Shown piece by piece: positions 21,456 to 32,588 of a stretch of DNA of 64,000 nucleotides (within the stretch, counting starts at the first letter, position 1; each line of letters begins with the position of its first letter). The notes beneath the pieces are model-generated. The model saw nothing but the letters and a program-made list of their open reading frames with translations, was not told the DNA's origin and did not search any database. Origin of the DNA: Rhypophila decipiens (lineage: Eukaryota > Ascomycota > Sordariomycetes > Sordariales > Naviculisporaceae); assembly GCA_033297075.1 (NCBI GenBank), contig MU858106.1, forward strand, positions 1 to 64,000. Reading direction: 5' to 3'. The translations under genes were made by a program, and so were the position numbers.

Positions 21456-23438
21456 ATGAAGCGTTCAGGGAGTCTCGCCCTCTTTCTCGGCCGCGACCGC
21501 CCGTCTATAATGAGCAACGAGGACATCAACCGTATTTTTACCGACTCGGAGACCCAGGTGTCTGCCGTGGTCTTCGCCCGAGACGACAGGGAACATGCGC
21601 CGGTTGGTTCTAAGCGCTGTACAAGGTTCGAGGCCCATAAGATATCACTGGAACTGATACTGGAATGACCCGACTAATGGCCATCTGAATCCCAAGATAC
21701 GCCACTGTTTTCACGGACGCAAAGTGTCTAATATCCTCCTTCACGGGACAGCAGGTAGGGCTACCCCTGAACTTGGATACAAACACAGATCAATCAAAAT
21801 GCTAACAAACGTCATCATGGCTAGCACTCCTCATCGTCGACACCCGTAAAGATCTAGTATGCATATTACCTTGCTTGGTATTATCTGGCATTGCTTGCTA
21901 ATATGCTCCCTTTACAACAGTCACCTCCGGCAGCGGGACACATGGAACCGTATTCTGCTCCCCTTCGACGCTTTCCTGCATCTCCACGCCCATCTCCAGG
22001 CTTCGGATTCTCTCACCAGGCTTGCTGGCAACTTTGGACTACGTCTCCAGGCAAGCGACGAGATGCACATATCCTTCACGTCCCGAGAGCGCATCCGCCG
22101 CTGTATAAATCCTGTCTCCACAGCTACGGCCACGGAACCAAGAGACTCGGAGAAGACCAGGGTGACGGAAATATGCTATAATATCCGCTATTTCGCACGA
22201 CATGGCCGGCCAGGGGTACGATCCACCTGGTCAGAGAGACAGGCGGGCGTCTTTCACAGTCTGGACGAAGACACGATGATATCGCAGGTGGTGACGATAC
22301 AACTTCCGGAACGACCGAAGAATGCGGTGGAGGAAATGTTTGGCTCGGTTCTGGATCCCGACGAGGAGGATCCTAGTCTTGAACGCCACCTTGCCTTTCA
22401 TGTTTCCATCTTCATGCACCTCTCTTGGGACTGGAGACCTTATCTCTGCTTCTTGGAGGCCTTGTTGGCCGAACTGGCAAGTAGACCCCGGAATTTCTCA
22501 TGACCAGCGAGTTGTTTCCCGACTATAGTAGACTCTAACATTCACTGGGTTGCTTGTACCTAGGAAATCACTGCGCTCAACTCCAGAGTCGGAGAGGGTA
22601 ACCAGGAGACATACTCGCTGACATTCAGAAACGCGCAACGCCTCGAAAAACTGCGCAGAAAGCTCTCCAAGGCCCGCCATATCCTCTCCCAAAACACCGA
22701 GGTTGCAAGAGGCTGGGTCCAAGTGGCCGAAGCACTTGCATTCCGCCATGGTCGAGGTGAAGAGGTTGGGCCGCTTGTCGCCTCGGCAAACGAGTACATG
22801 GCCGAGCTTGACAGCCACAGGGCCGTGACGGATTTGTTACAGGATAGGCTTTCTGGGACAGAGAAATTGGTGAGCCCTGGCTCTCCTCCAGCTTTGCTTT
22901 GTGAAACAAGCACGACAAGCAAACTTACATGTTCGCTACAGATCTACCACACCCTCAACTACCGAAACGAGGAGCAAGTCATCCAGTCCATTCTGCCTCT
23001 GAACGGCAGCAACGAGAAGCTTCTCGTTCAGCTGAGCCGGTTGTCCTCCCGCCACGACGCAGTGCACGACATTGCCTCGGAGTTCGTGAGCGACTCGAAG
23101 CTGATCAAGATCCTGACCCTGGTCACTGTTATCTACGCCCCTGCCTCCTTTGCAACGGTTAGTTAGTTACATGTACTCACTCTCTTCAGTGCTTGGACGA
23201 ACTTTCACTTTGTCAACCATCCATTAACCTCAACTCTCTGCAGAGCCTTTTCAACACAAACGTCATCGCCAACGTTCCTGTCTCTGAGGACGCGCCCCGG
23301 ACACGGCTCGCGCTGGCTCCGGGGTTCTGGGCCTTGCCCTTGCTGGTGCTGGGACTTGTAGCGTTGACGCTGCTGGGGATGTGGGCTTGGTGGAGACATG
23401 GCCCGAGGCTGTGGGCTAGATATCGGAGGTTCTTTTGA
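21456..23438 (+). CDS. CorA-like membrane protein
   Basis: Seven exons: 21456-21625, 21697-21754, 21825-21856, 21921-22476, 22564-22869, 22942-23157, 23244-23438. All phases agree, giving 510 residues. The last four junctions are well supported; the first two, with a weak GTTCGA donor, are tentative. Intron 4 (22477-22563) uses a GC donor, GCAAGT. Family landmarks are VKIYHLRQRDTW, the RQAGVFHSLDEDT strand, MHLSWDWRPYL, the helix-rich region before the membrane, and LTLVTVIYAPASFAT leading to SLFNTNVI, where CorA proteins have their first transmembrane helix and GMN-type loop. A second membrane segment (PLLVLGLVALTLLGMWAWW) ends the protein. The GMN motif is FNTN here, so magnesium transport should not be assumed. 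Confidence 0.8.
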
Positions 23439-23696
23439 TGAGGTGATGTTGCAACGGCCTTGTTGGGGACACATTCAAACAGCATGGGTTTAGAAATGAG
23501 AATACCATGTTTATAACATCTTCTCCATCCCTGCTCAAGCAGCATATGTCCATCTATCCAGTCCTCAACCTGCATCCTCCGTAAGTATACCAATTTTGCA
23601 TACCACTGACACCCAGCTAAAACCAAGGGGTGGGGGGTAACTTAACAAGACCAAAATAAAAAGAGGGGGAAAAAACATGTCCAATTTACATGTATT

Positions 23697-24254
23697 CTAA
23701 TTCAACCTCGGCCTGACATGTTCATCCGCACCAGGAAACGAGCGGCCAGTCCTCTGCCCCAAAATACCCAGCCGAATCTCCCGCCTGGAAGCATTCGGGT
23801 TCCGGCGCATGATGTCGCGCATCTCTGCCAGTGACGGTACTCCTTTCGGAGTCTCGGGCCAGAGGTCGTCTGTCCCGAACTTGTGGCGCATCCATTGCTC
23901 GAGTGCGACGCGCTCGGGCTCCAGTTCCTTGCCTGCCCATGGTGGCGCTCGCGCTTTCGATGATGTGATGGTGACTGGTGGATTCGTCCTCTCACTTTGG
24001 TGAGATGTAGTTGTTGTTGTCGTTGTTGACCGAGAGGAGCTTCCGCCGGTTGCTTCGAGTTGGCTTGCCTCCTCTTCGGACTCGGACTCGGACTCGGTCA
24101 GCCAACCGTCTTCTTCGTTCTCTGTTGTTGGGCTGGCATGTTGTTTTGATTCGAACTTGGATATTTCTGTCTTAGTTTTTTGCTTATCGACCCTGACGCT
24201 TTTAATGTCTGAGTTTCTGTTTCTATATGCGATAGGTTTTCGAGGGTCAGGCAT
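23697..24254 (-). CDS. Hypothetical Ser-rich protein, 185 aa
   Basis: A single intronless frame starting at ATG 24254 (MPDPRKPIAYRNRNSD). The N-terminal half is charged and Ser/Thr/Glu-rich (ESESESEEEAS, then a Thr run). The C-terminal half is compact, with PPWAGKELEPERVALEQWM, KFGTDDLWPETPKGVPSL and a helix-turn-like EMRDIMRRNPNASRREIRL, suggesting a small conserved domain that I cannot name. It is divergent from DBP6. No signal peptide or membrane segment is present. Confidence 0.6.
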   Translation of the reverse strand: MPDPRKPIAYRNRNSDIKSVRVDKQKTKTEISKFESKQHASPTTENEEDGWLTESESESEEEASQLEATGGSSSRSTTTTTTTSHQSERTNPPVTITSSKARAPPWAGKELEPERVALEQWMRHKFGTDDLWPETPKGVPSLAEMRDIMRRNPNASRREIRLGILGQRTGRSFPGADEHVRPRLN

Positions 24255-24938
24255 TTTTTCTCTTCCCCGAGGTCTCTAGATGGCCGTGGTACGCGATATA
24301 AGGAGGCTGAATAGCAGTAGTCGGGCGGATAAGAAACTGTTTCTGTCGGTGGGTGAAAGACTTCATGACCGAGGCAAGGAAACGGAGTGTGAGGAAACTG
24401 AGTGTGAAAACACGGCGTGTGCACGACCTAAATATATACAGGCCCTCTCAGTGTGTCAACCTCCTATTGGTATTTTGAGGAACCTACTGATACTGGCTAC
24501 GGGGCAAAATATGTTGGCTGGCACTGATGAGTGGCCACCAAATATGTTCCAATCGTACAGTGTTTTGTAGGAGAAGGGCAAACCGGCCTGTCATATTCGG
24601 TACTTTCAACTGTAAGTGCCGAGGGTTGGGGTTGTGTGTGGAGGTTGCAGCTGAAATTGAGTTTGACAACAGTCCCTGTGAACAGGCAGAATGGCGTCTG
24701 AAAAGACAGCCCCAGGTCGGGCAGAAATGCTTCCAGACCCCTGCAACCCAGCTGACAGGGGGTAGCGATAACGATAAGATGGAAAGTTTAGGCGGTCAGG
24801 AGGGGCAATTGGATCGCAAGCTGATGTCTCCAGTAAAAAGTTACAGCGCCCCACTGCTGCGATTTGCGCGACACCTCGAGTCCACGGGCTCCAAGAGCTA
24901 CACATCCTCAGAATTGCCAGTACCCCGTCGACGACACA
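24255..24938. promoter_or_regulatory. Divergent spacer upstream of DBP6
   Basis: 684 bp between divergent starts. The DBP6 frame stays open to 24864 but has no ATG there, so the first ATG at 24939 is taken as the start. A nearby frame at 24527-25021 in another phase is not protein-like. Confidence 0.4.
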
Positions 24939-27329
24939 ATGTACAGCAGGTATATACCACCCCCAAATGGTGGCGCGACGGCCAATACGGCCTCATATCA
25001 AGCAACGAACGCATACAATGATCCAGTAACAGCCCCTCAACAAAACACCGACACGCCTGTCGCGACAAAAAAGATCACGTTCGAGGACACCGACGACACG
25101 GCTCCAATCGCCTCGACGAACGCATCAAGCGGACGAGAGACACGCCACAGTGAGAAAAAGGAAAAGAGTAGAACAAGCGAAAAATATACCTCCGCGCAAT
25201 CACCAGAAGCGCCTGATGACGACACAACAACGGCCAAAGAGCATGGCTCAAAAAAGCGCAAGAGGAAGGAGGAGGGCCTAACAAACTCGAGCACCACGCC
25301 TGAGGGGAATTTGGCCAAGCCGCCCAAAAAGGAGAAGAAGAAAAAGAAGAGTGAAAAGGAGGCTCCTGAAGATGATGAAGAGGACAAGGTGCACCAGAGG
25401 CATAAGGCTGTGTTTGAGAAAATCGGAAGGTCTCTTCAGAGGCCGTCTACTGAAGACACATCAAAACAAGAATCTGAAGATGAGAAAGAAGAAGATGAGG
25501 TTCATGATCTTGGGCCGATCCCCCAGCCAGAGCCTGTGGTCTTTGACGAATCTAAGCTGACCTACGATACCCTCCCCGCCTGGCTCTCCTCCCCTATCCG
25601 AGTTACTCGCGAAACGAGATGTCCATTTTCCGATCTCGGAATATCGTCAAAGAGTATAGACATCTTGAAGTCTAAGGGCTTCGAAGATGCCTTTGCTGTC
25701 CAGGCGGCGGCGATCCCCCTGCTGACGCCAGGGCTGGATAGACAAGGAGACGTGGTTATATCGGCTCCGACGGGTTCGGGAAAGACGCTTTCATACGTTC
25801 TGCCGATGATCCGGGATATCAGCCAGGGCCAGGTCACCAGATTACGGGCGATCATTGTGCTGCCTACTCGAGATCTCGTCCAGCAAGTGCAGGCGACCTG
25901 CGAGGCTTGCTCGGCTGCATTTTCGGTGGACAAGAGGAAGAGGGTGAAGATCGGCACAGCGGTCGGAAACAAAGCTTTCAAGGCGGAGCAGGAGAAGCTG
26001 ATGACGGAAATCCAAAAGTACGATCCGCAAGGGTATATGAAGGCCCTTGAGCGGTCGCTGAAGCTTGTCAACTTTGACAGCGACGACGACGAAGAGTACG
26101 ACTTTGGACGGTCTGACATTGGCGCTTCCCGGCCGGTTCTGGACCATGTCGTTGAGAGCATCCCGGCCGTGGACATCCTGATTTGCACCCCAGGACGTCT
26201 GGTCGAGCACATCACCAAGACCAAAGGCTTTACCCTCGACTATGTTCGTTGGCTGGTGGTCGATGAAGCGGACAAACTCCTCGCCCAGGACTACCAACAG
26301 TGGTTAGATCTGGTCCTGAAGAAGTTGAGCGTGAATAAGCCAAGCCACCGAGACTTTCCCAACTCGAACAAAACTGGCCCACGAAAGGTTATCCTCAGCG
26401 CCACCATGACGCGGGATCTGAGCCTCCTGAATGGGCTGAAGCTCTCCAGGCCCCATCTAGTGGTCTTGGAAGGCACCAAATCCGGAGAGCACCTCCTTCC
26501 TTCCTCTCTCAAGGAAGTCGCCATCAGGGTTCGCGACCCTGGTCTCAAACCACTGTACTTGGTGGACCTATTATGGCATATCAACAAGCTTTCGATTTCC
26601 GACACCGCTCCGGATGCCAAGTCCTCCGATTCCGGCTCCGATTCTGACTCCACCTCCGAGTCCGAGTCCGATTCCGACTCCGAGTCCAGCAGCGACTCAG
26701 ACTCCGATTCCGGAACCAACCGGAAAGAAGACACCCGCAAGCAAGCCAAATCAGCCGCCGCCAAATTCAACACAACAGTCCTAATCTTTACAAAATCCAA
26801 CGAAGCAACCCTCCGTCTCTCGCGTCTCCTCTCCATCCTCGTGCCCGAGCTAGCACCCCTAATCGGCACACTAACCTCATCAACAAAGACCTCCAAGCGC
26901 GCACAGATCCTCGCCGAATTCGCAAGGTCACGACTCCGTATTCTGGTCGCATCAGACCTTGTATCCCGCGGTATAGATCTCGCCAACCTGGGGCATGTAA
27001 TCAACTACGACATGCCCATCAACGCGGCGTCGTACGTCCATCGCGTTGGAAGGACAGCCCGTGCCGGGCGGGTGGGCTACGCGTGGACTTTGTACGAGCA
27101 TGCCCAGGGGAGACGGTTCTGGAGGGATTTTGTGGGACAAGGGGAGGGGGCTAGCACGGAGATAATACGCGTGGGCAAGGTTGAGAAGATGCTTGTTGGG
27201 GAGGATGAGGATGGGGATGTCGAGATGGAGGACGGCGCCGTCAAGGGCAAGAAAATTACCTTTGCCGAGGACAGGATCAAGGCGTATGAGGCGGCTTTGG
27301 AACAGCTTGGTAAGGAGGCGAGGGGGTAG
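24939..27329 (+). CDS. dbp6: DEAD-box ATP-dependent RNA helicase DBP6
   Basis: An intronless 796-residue protein. Dbp6 works in the nucleolus on early pre-60S ribosome particles, using ATP to remodel pre-rRNA. About 195 residues of Lys/Glu-rich, nuclear-localisation-like sequence precede the core. Motifs in order: Q-region FAVQAAAIP, I APTGSGKT, Ia LPTRDLVQQ, Ib TPGRLVEH, II VDEADKLL, III LSATMT, IV VLIFTKSN, V LVASDLVSRGID and VI HRVGRTARAGR. The order, the acidic insertion DSDDDEEYDFG between Ia and Ib, and the long Ser/Asp/Glu insert before motif IV (about 26630-26710) fit the Dbp6/DDX51 group. The C-terminus ends in a Lys/Glu helix. A non-ATG extension upstream is possible but not needed. 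Confidence 0.93.
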   Translation: MYSRYIPPPNGGATANTASYQATNAYNDPVTAPQQNTDTPVATKKITFEDTDDTAPIASTNASSGRETRHSEKKEKSRTSEKYTSAQSPEAPDDDTTTAKEHGSKKRKRKEEGLTNSSTTPEGNLAKPPKKEKKKKKSEKEAPEDDEEDKVHQRHKAVFEKIGRSLQRPSTEDTSKQESEDEKEEDEVHDLGPIPQPEPVVFDESKLTYDTLPAWLSSPIRVTRETRCPFSDLGISSKSIDILKSKGFEDAFAVQAAAIPLLTPGLDRQGDVVISAPTGSGKTLSYVLPMIRDISQGQVTRLRAIIVLPTRDLVQQVQATCEACSAAFSVDKRKRVKIGTAVGNKAFKAEQEKLMTEIQKYDPQGYMKALERSLKLVNFDSDDDEEYDFGRSDIGASRPVLDHVVESIPAVDILICTPGRLVEHITKTKGFTLDYVRWLVVDEADKLLAQDYQQWLDLVLKKLSVNKPSHRDFPNSNKTGPRKVILSATMTRDLSLLNGLKLSRPHLVVLEGTKSGEHLLPSSLKEVAIRVRDPGLKPLYLVDLLWHINKLSISDTAPDAKSSDSGSDSDSTSESESDSDSESSSDSDSDSGTNRKEDTRKQAKSAAAKFNTTVLIFTKSNEATLRLSRLLSILVPELAPLIGTLTSSTKTSKRAQILAEFARSRLRILVASDLVSRGIDLANLGHVINYDMPINAASYVHRVGRTARAGRVGYAWTLYEHAQGRRFWRDFVGQGEGASTEIIRVGKVEKMLVGEDEDGDVEMEDGAVKGKKITFAEDRIKAYEAALEQLGKEARG

Positions 27330-27682
27330 ATTATTAGGCATTTGGAGTCGAATAAATGTGCATTACTTTGTCGGCTTTTACGCCTTGTCACTACCTGTTA
27401 AATGGACGTGTCTGTCACACTTCTCACACGTGTAGGGGGGACTGGAGCTCGAGTCAAGCGTGTGACTGCAGGGAAAAGGCCATGATTTCTGAATCTATTG
27501 AGGATTGTGTTGAGGACTCACAGGCCATGGTACTTTGTCTGAAATCTGGATTTATTGGGGATTGCCGCGCGGTCATGCGAAAGCATAAAACACACATCAT
27601 TTACTAAACAACAACAACTATGGAACAAGGGCCAATGTCTGTCCTCCCACACCGGTTGATCCCATCTACCCAGCGAGTCAAC
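27330..27682. other. 3' spacer between convergent genes
   Basis: 353 bp between the stop codons of DBP6 and the coiled-coil gene. Expected 3' untranslated regions; nothing further is seen. Confidence 0.4.
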
Positions 27683-29638
27683 CTAGAAAGGCCACAGAGT
27701 CATGCCGCGCCGGGGAGTATCCAGTGCGTGAAAGACCCGGGTGATCAGAGTGTGCTCGCCGTCGTTGAGATACTTCTCTCTCTGCTCCTGTGATCCAAAG
27801 GCCACGAGCATGTGCTGCGGACGGACTATGATGGTCGCTCTTATGGCGTCGCCCGTGCCAACCTGTTTCATGCGCAGCGCCGGCGCGATGGTGGCGACGT
27901 TGACCAGCATCTGCTGGAACTCTTCCCTGCTCGGGCACGGCTGCAGCTTGGCGAGGACCAGCGTCTTGCGGTTCTGCAAGATGTTCTCGAGCTTGAGCTG
28001 AGAGAGCTTTTCGAGGAGATCGGGCGTCCGGATCTTGAGCTCCTGTTTGGTGTTGAAGGTGGCGTACGGGTTCAGGTCGAGGTAGTAGTGATGGATCGAG
28101 GTCGACATGGCCTCATGAAGCTCCAGCGCCGGCATGATGATTTCTTGGAGGCACGACTTGTAATACTCTTGCTTGTCTTGCTGCTTCCGGAACGGCTTGA
28201 AGATATCTGCCAGTGCTCCTGTGAGCCGCTCTGCCTGAAAAAGTCGAGTACGTTGGTAATCGGAACTGGCAATGAGAGCGTTGAGCGTCTCTGCACGCCA
28301 GGATTGGAGAGCATAGAGGTCTGTGAGACGGGACCAAAAGTTAGCCGGAGCTTTTGGGGAACAGGTGGGCTCAAACTAACCTCTCTTGGGTTCAAGCCTT
28401 TGCATGGAGGCTTCTATGTACGTGATATACTCGACGAATCCGGGCGCAATGCCGCATAGCACGGTCTGGAACATGTTCTCGTCAAGCCACCGCGTTATGA
28501 TGGCGACAAATATGTCAATGTCGGTATCGGGGAAAAGCGATCCATTGCCAAGATCATCATGTCTCTCTATTTGCTTGCGCAGATTCGCGAATTCGCCTGG
28601 CTTCCTCCTGGCCAGACGTACAAGCTCGCCAACCCGTATGCGGTTATCCTGCAACTGGCTAACGAATTTGGTGACCCATTCCATCACATTTGACATCAAG
28701 TTGTCAAAGAGTGTACCAATTCGCTCGGGTGTCATGTCAGTCACATATGGCTGCAGGCTGAAGATGTGAGATCTGGCATCGTCCAGGCTCTTCTTGAGGC
28801 TTTGGTTTTCCTCTTGGAGAGTGTTCAAGACGGCCTCTAGGTCGCCGTCGCCAGACCTCTTGACAATGTGGTTGGACCGGCAGTTTTCGGCCTGAAGCTG
28901 CATTTCGTGCCGATTTTGTTGAGCAACCCTCTCACCTTGGTTCAAATGACTGGAGCATTCCGAGAGTTGCTTGCGCAAGGACCCTATCTCACGCTGCGCA
29001 TAGCTCCGATATTGATGAGCAGCCATCTCGGCTTGTTTCAAATGACTCGAGCCTTCCGAAAGTTGCTTGCGCAAGGACGCAATCTCTTCGCGCAACAGAT
29101 CGCGTTGATGGATATATTCTTTTTCTCGGTCAACTCTCTGGCTCTTCCGGTGGACCTTCATCTCATCCACAGACCGCCTAGTCTTGAAGGACCTGGCATC
29201 TCGAGTCGGCTTCGCCTTGCTGTATGTGACCAAATGCCATTCCTGTGCTGGATCATTACTCGTGGGCGGTGCCGTGTGTTCAAGGACATCTTCTGACTGT
29301 TCGGTAAAGTTTCTGTGACCTTGTCAAGTCTTAGGTTGGGCAAGGGTCTGAATAGTGCCATCAGGGTTTCCACTTTCAGTGGTCAACCTGTGGCGGCTGG
29401 CTTCTTTGTCAATGGCCGAGTTTGGGCTTCGCGACCGGTCCGCCGGGTAGCTGCCCGGAATTGAGATCTTAATGGTTCTCTTGGGGGTCACTTCGGGAGC
29501 TTGGTGCTCATATCCATCATTCCCATTGTTTCCAGAGTGCTGGGATGGATCCGAAAGGTCCATCTCCAAGATCTGTCGAGTGTGCCCCATCTTACTGCGT
29601 TGCCTTTTCTTGGATGAAGACCGTCGTGAAGCCGGCAT
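27683..29638 (-). CDS. Coiled-coil protein of unknown function
   Basis: Three exons: 29638-29388, 29312-28381 and 28320-27683 (introns of 75 and 60 nt), 606 residues in frame. The first splice, CACAG/GTTGAC to GGTCACAG, removes an in-frame TGA and is tentative; the second (GTTAGT...CTCACAG) is good and joins EPKR to DLYALQSW. The N-terminal 120 residues are basic and Ser-rich. Residues about 135-270 are a coiled coil with a duplicated block built on SLRKQLSE.SSHL (two copies, about 33 residues apart). The C-terminal half is globular and helix-rich, ending TRVFHALDTPRRGMTLWPF. I do not recognise it. Confidence 0.6.
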
Positions 29639-30851
29639 TGCACTGATCCTAATTTTCAGGGGCACGATTCTTTCCTTTTGTGAAGAAATTACAATCCACG
29701 TGGTTATGGTAAACCCTAAAATTGTTGCAAAAAGTGCGGTAGCTGGAGCCGTACTGGGGCGTCGGGGTTCTCATGACACTTCTTACTTTAAGCCCTCGGG
29801 AGGTTCACATGTAAGCTCCGTCAAGCTAAAACAGCACATGATCAAGTCGAGAACTTGGTCTATGTATTCTGTCGGGACTAGGATCGCCCGGGATTGTGAA
29901 TCAAGACTTCAACAACAGTATATTGGAGAAAGAGTCCGTTTCGTTGTGTTTTTGTTCTCTCTTTGACGACCGATTGTAGCTGGACAGGATTTCATGGCGG
30001 CCAATGTCGGGTTGAGATTTTCCTTGTCGGGTTAATTTCCCTTATCGGGTGCCCTTTGAGCTCAAAGTGAATCAGGTGCCAAGCGGGGACGCCTGTCAAG
30101 GTCATTGTCGACATGTTTGGAAGGAGCATACCGGTAGAACCTCTCACCTTTGACCTTTGATGGGAGTGAGTGGACCAATGATTGGTCGCCCAAGCTGCTC
30201 AGTACCTACCCCCTTTCATTTCCATTATCAAGTTCTCAACGCTTACAGACGCCTTGTGGGGTGAAATTCCGATCACCACCGATCACCACTTGCTAGGCTT
30301 TTGTGATGCATGTCGCATGCCTCTGTTGCCGGCCGTTAGTGAAAGGGTACCTGCCTGAGGTAGCGAGTGTTGCTATTTGATGCAACAAGAGGGAAGTATG
30401 GAGAAGCTTCGCACCGGTTCGGCTGATGGATGAACACCCATCATACACGGGTACATACGATTACAACCGGCACGCCCTCTTGTCGTCAAAGGCAGGAACA
30501 CCCGCTTCCCCACACGCCGATTTCAGCTCTTGAGAAGGTCGTGGCTTCCGATATTGGAACCGTAACGGCAATGGTTCATCTACCTGTGGCCTTTATGCTT
30601 CTGACTGCTTGAGATCCATGGAGGTTGAGTGACGGTCTCCCAAGGAAAAGCTATTGAATGAAGGAGGTAAACCTAATTCGACAACCCTTCCATGTAGACC
30701 GACGAGTGCCGAATCATCAAACCCACGCAAAAAGTTAAAACTGCCCGTCAATATTTTGGCTGTTTAATCGTCGTCTTCTTTTGCCTCTCTTCCATCCTCC
30801 AGCTTCATTCTCAGGTCATACTTCATTGCTCAGCATATCCGACCGCTCAAC
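29639..30851. promoter_or_regulatory. Long divergent spacer upstream of the Hsp70-like gene
   Basis: 1.2 kb without a convincing gene. A degenerate tandem of about 20 bp built on TGTCGGGTT recurs three times at 30004-30054, and a 10-bp duplication CCGATCACCA lies near 30271-30290. Open frames here are short and featureless. Confidence 0.4.
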
Positions 30852-32588
30852 ATGGATTTCGAGCAGCTGTCGATTCAGGATCGCAAGATCATTGTTGGCA
30901 TCGACTTTGGCACCACCTACTCCGGGGTTGCTTGGGCCGAGACAAGGCGTCCCGACCGTCGGAATGCCATCACGTCGTGGCCAATCTCTACAACGATCCG
31001 CGAGGGTGAGACTTCGGAGAAGGTGCCGACTAAACTCCGATATATGAGCGACGGCAGGGTCGAATGGGGCTTCTCAATCCCACTGACAGTCCCCCCAAAC
31101 GAGACGATCGAATGGTTCAAACTTGACCTCGACTCTACCCTTCAGTCCATGGGCGACAAAGTCCAGGAGAATGCAGTGGCTCGAGGAGGCCGGGATGTGG
31201 ACACGCTCATCACAGACTACATCTCGGCTCTGGTCGACCACCTCAAGTACATCTTGCGCCAGAAGATCGGCGAGGATGCTGCCAACAACATGCCCCTCGA
31301 GTTTGTCATCACAGTGCCTGCCATCTGGAACGATTTGGCAAAGGACAAGACCAAGAAAGCTTGCCAGGCAGCCAGGGGCCTCCAAGCGACCAAGTCGCCT
31401 GTCCATCTCATTTCAGAGCCTGAGGCGGCAGCAATCTACGCTCTCCACGGTCTAGATCCACATGGACTTGCCATCGGGGACAGCTTTGTCATCTGCGATG
31501 CCGGTGGCGGAACCGTCGACCTGATCTCGTACACCGTCCTCAAGCTCAAACCAGTCCTCGAAATTCAGGAGGCCGCCCCTGGAACAGGAGCTCTGTGTGG
31601 ATCCAGTTACCTCAACCTCAGGTTCCAGAGCCACCTGACAAAACATCTGGGAAAGCTGTCTGGATTTGATGACGAAGTCATGGCGGAAGCCACGGAGAAG
31701 TTTGAGAAGACAATCAAGCGCCAGTACACCATGAGCGTGTCGTCCGACGAGACTTACCTCATCCCAGTGGGAGGTCTGGAGAACAGCAAGGAGAAGGGGA
31801 TCCGCCGTGGCCGCTATACAATGAAGGCCTCGGATGTGCGGAGCATATTCGAGCCCGTTGTGGCAGAGGTCATCAAACTCGTCGAGGACCAGATCAAGAG
31901 CAGCAAGGTTCCGATCAAAGCCGTTCTCTTGGTCGGCGGTTTTGGGTCATCCAACTACCTCAAAGAACGTCTGCGCAACGCCATTGCCCGCGATATTCAA
32001 GTCCTCCAGCCGCCCGATGCTTGGCTCGCCGTGGTGCACGGCGCTGTCATGAAAGGCCTTGCCAACAGTGCGCCTAAGCAGCTTACCATGGTGAAGGTGC
32101 AGAACCGCAAGGCACGCAAGCACTACGGCGCCCAGTGGGCTGTCCCCTACAACGAACAAAAACACTGCGGTATCCGAAGTCAGCGGTATTGGGATGACTG
32201 TGATGGCTTCTACAGAGTGACGGTCATGGGGTGGTTCATCAAACGGGGAGAGCCCGTGGCCGAGAATGAGCCCTTTCTCTCCGATTTCGTACACACCCGC
32301 CTGGTCGACCAAGGAAGGCCCAAAAAGGTGAGCACGAGCATTTACTGCGATCGAACACTGCGCGAGGCTCCGTTGGAGAAGGACGACAACGTTGAGCAGC
32401 TCTGTACCATTGAGGCGGATATCAGCCACATCCCCGAGAACCTTTTAAACAGGGAAAGAGGTGCGGACGGGCAGATGTACTACAAGCTGGAATGCAAGAT
32501 TGAGTCCGTCTACCTCTCGGCTTCTACGCAGTACACTCTGATCTACGATGACCAGAGGTATGACTCGGTCACGGTTGAATACGCTTAA
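30852..32588 (+). CDS. Hsp70-family actin-like ATPase, atypical
   Basis: Intronless, 578 residues. The nucleotide-binding domain has phosphate-1 loop VGIDFGTTYSGVAW, connect and phosphate-2 region VICDAGGGTVDLISY and adenosine loop LLVGGFGSSNYL, as in Hsp70/actin ATPases. The EPEAAA motif is also kept. After residue about 410 the sequence does not look like a normal Hsp70 substrate-binding domain: there is no clear linker DLLLLD-type motif or lid, only about 165 residues of beta-rich sequence (VTVMGWFIKRGEPV, then a Cys-containing stretch). This matches the divergent HSPA12-like Hsp70 relatives abundant in filamentous fungi. Client and role are unknown; it has no signal peptide, so cytosolic. 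Confidence 0.85.
   Translation: MDFEQLSIQDRKIIVGIDFGTTYSGVAWAETRRPDRRNAITSWPISTTIREGETSEKVPTKLRYMSDGRVEWGFSIPLTVPPNETIEWFKLDLDSTLQSMGDKVQENAVARGGRDVDTLITDYISALVDHLKYILRQKIGEDAANNMPLEFVITVPAIWNDLAKDKTKKACQAARGLQATKSPVHLISEPEAAAIYALHGLDPHGLAIGDSFVICDAGGGTVDLISYTVLKLKPVLEIQEAAPGTGALCGSSYLNLRFQSHLTKHLGKLSGFDDEVMAEATEKFEKTIKRQYTMSVSSDETYLIPVGGLENSKEKGIRRGRYTMKASDVRSIFEPVVAEVIKLVEDQIKSSKVPIKAVLLVGGFGSSNYLKERLRNAIARDIQVLQPPDAWLAVVHGAVMKGLANSAPKQLTMVKVQNRKARKHYGAQWAVPYNEQKHCGIRSQRYWDDCDGFYRVTVMGWFIKRGEPVAENEPFLSDFVHTRLVDQGRPKKVSTSIYCDRTLREAPLEKDDNVEQLCTIEADISHIPENLLNRERGADGQMYYKLECKIESVYLSASTQYTLIYDDQRYDSVTVEYA

Noticed and set aside
24864..24938. Extension of DBP6 upstream of 24939
   Set aside because: The frame is open but starts with TTG, not ATG; the first ATG is at 24939.
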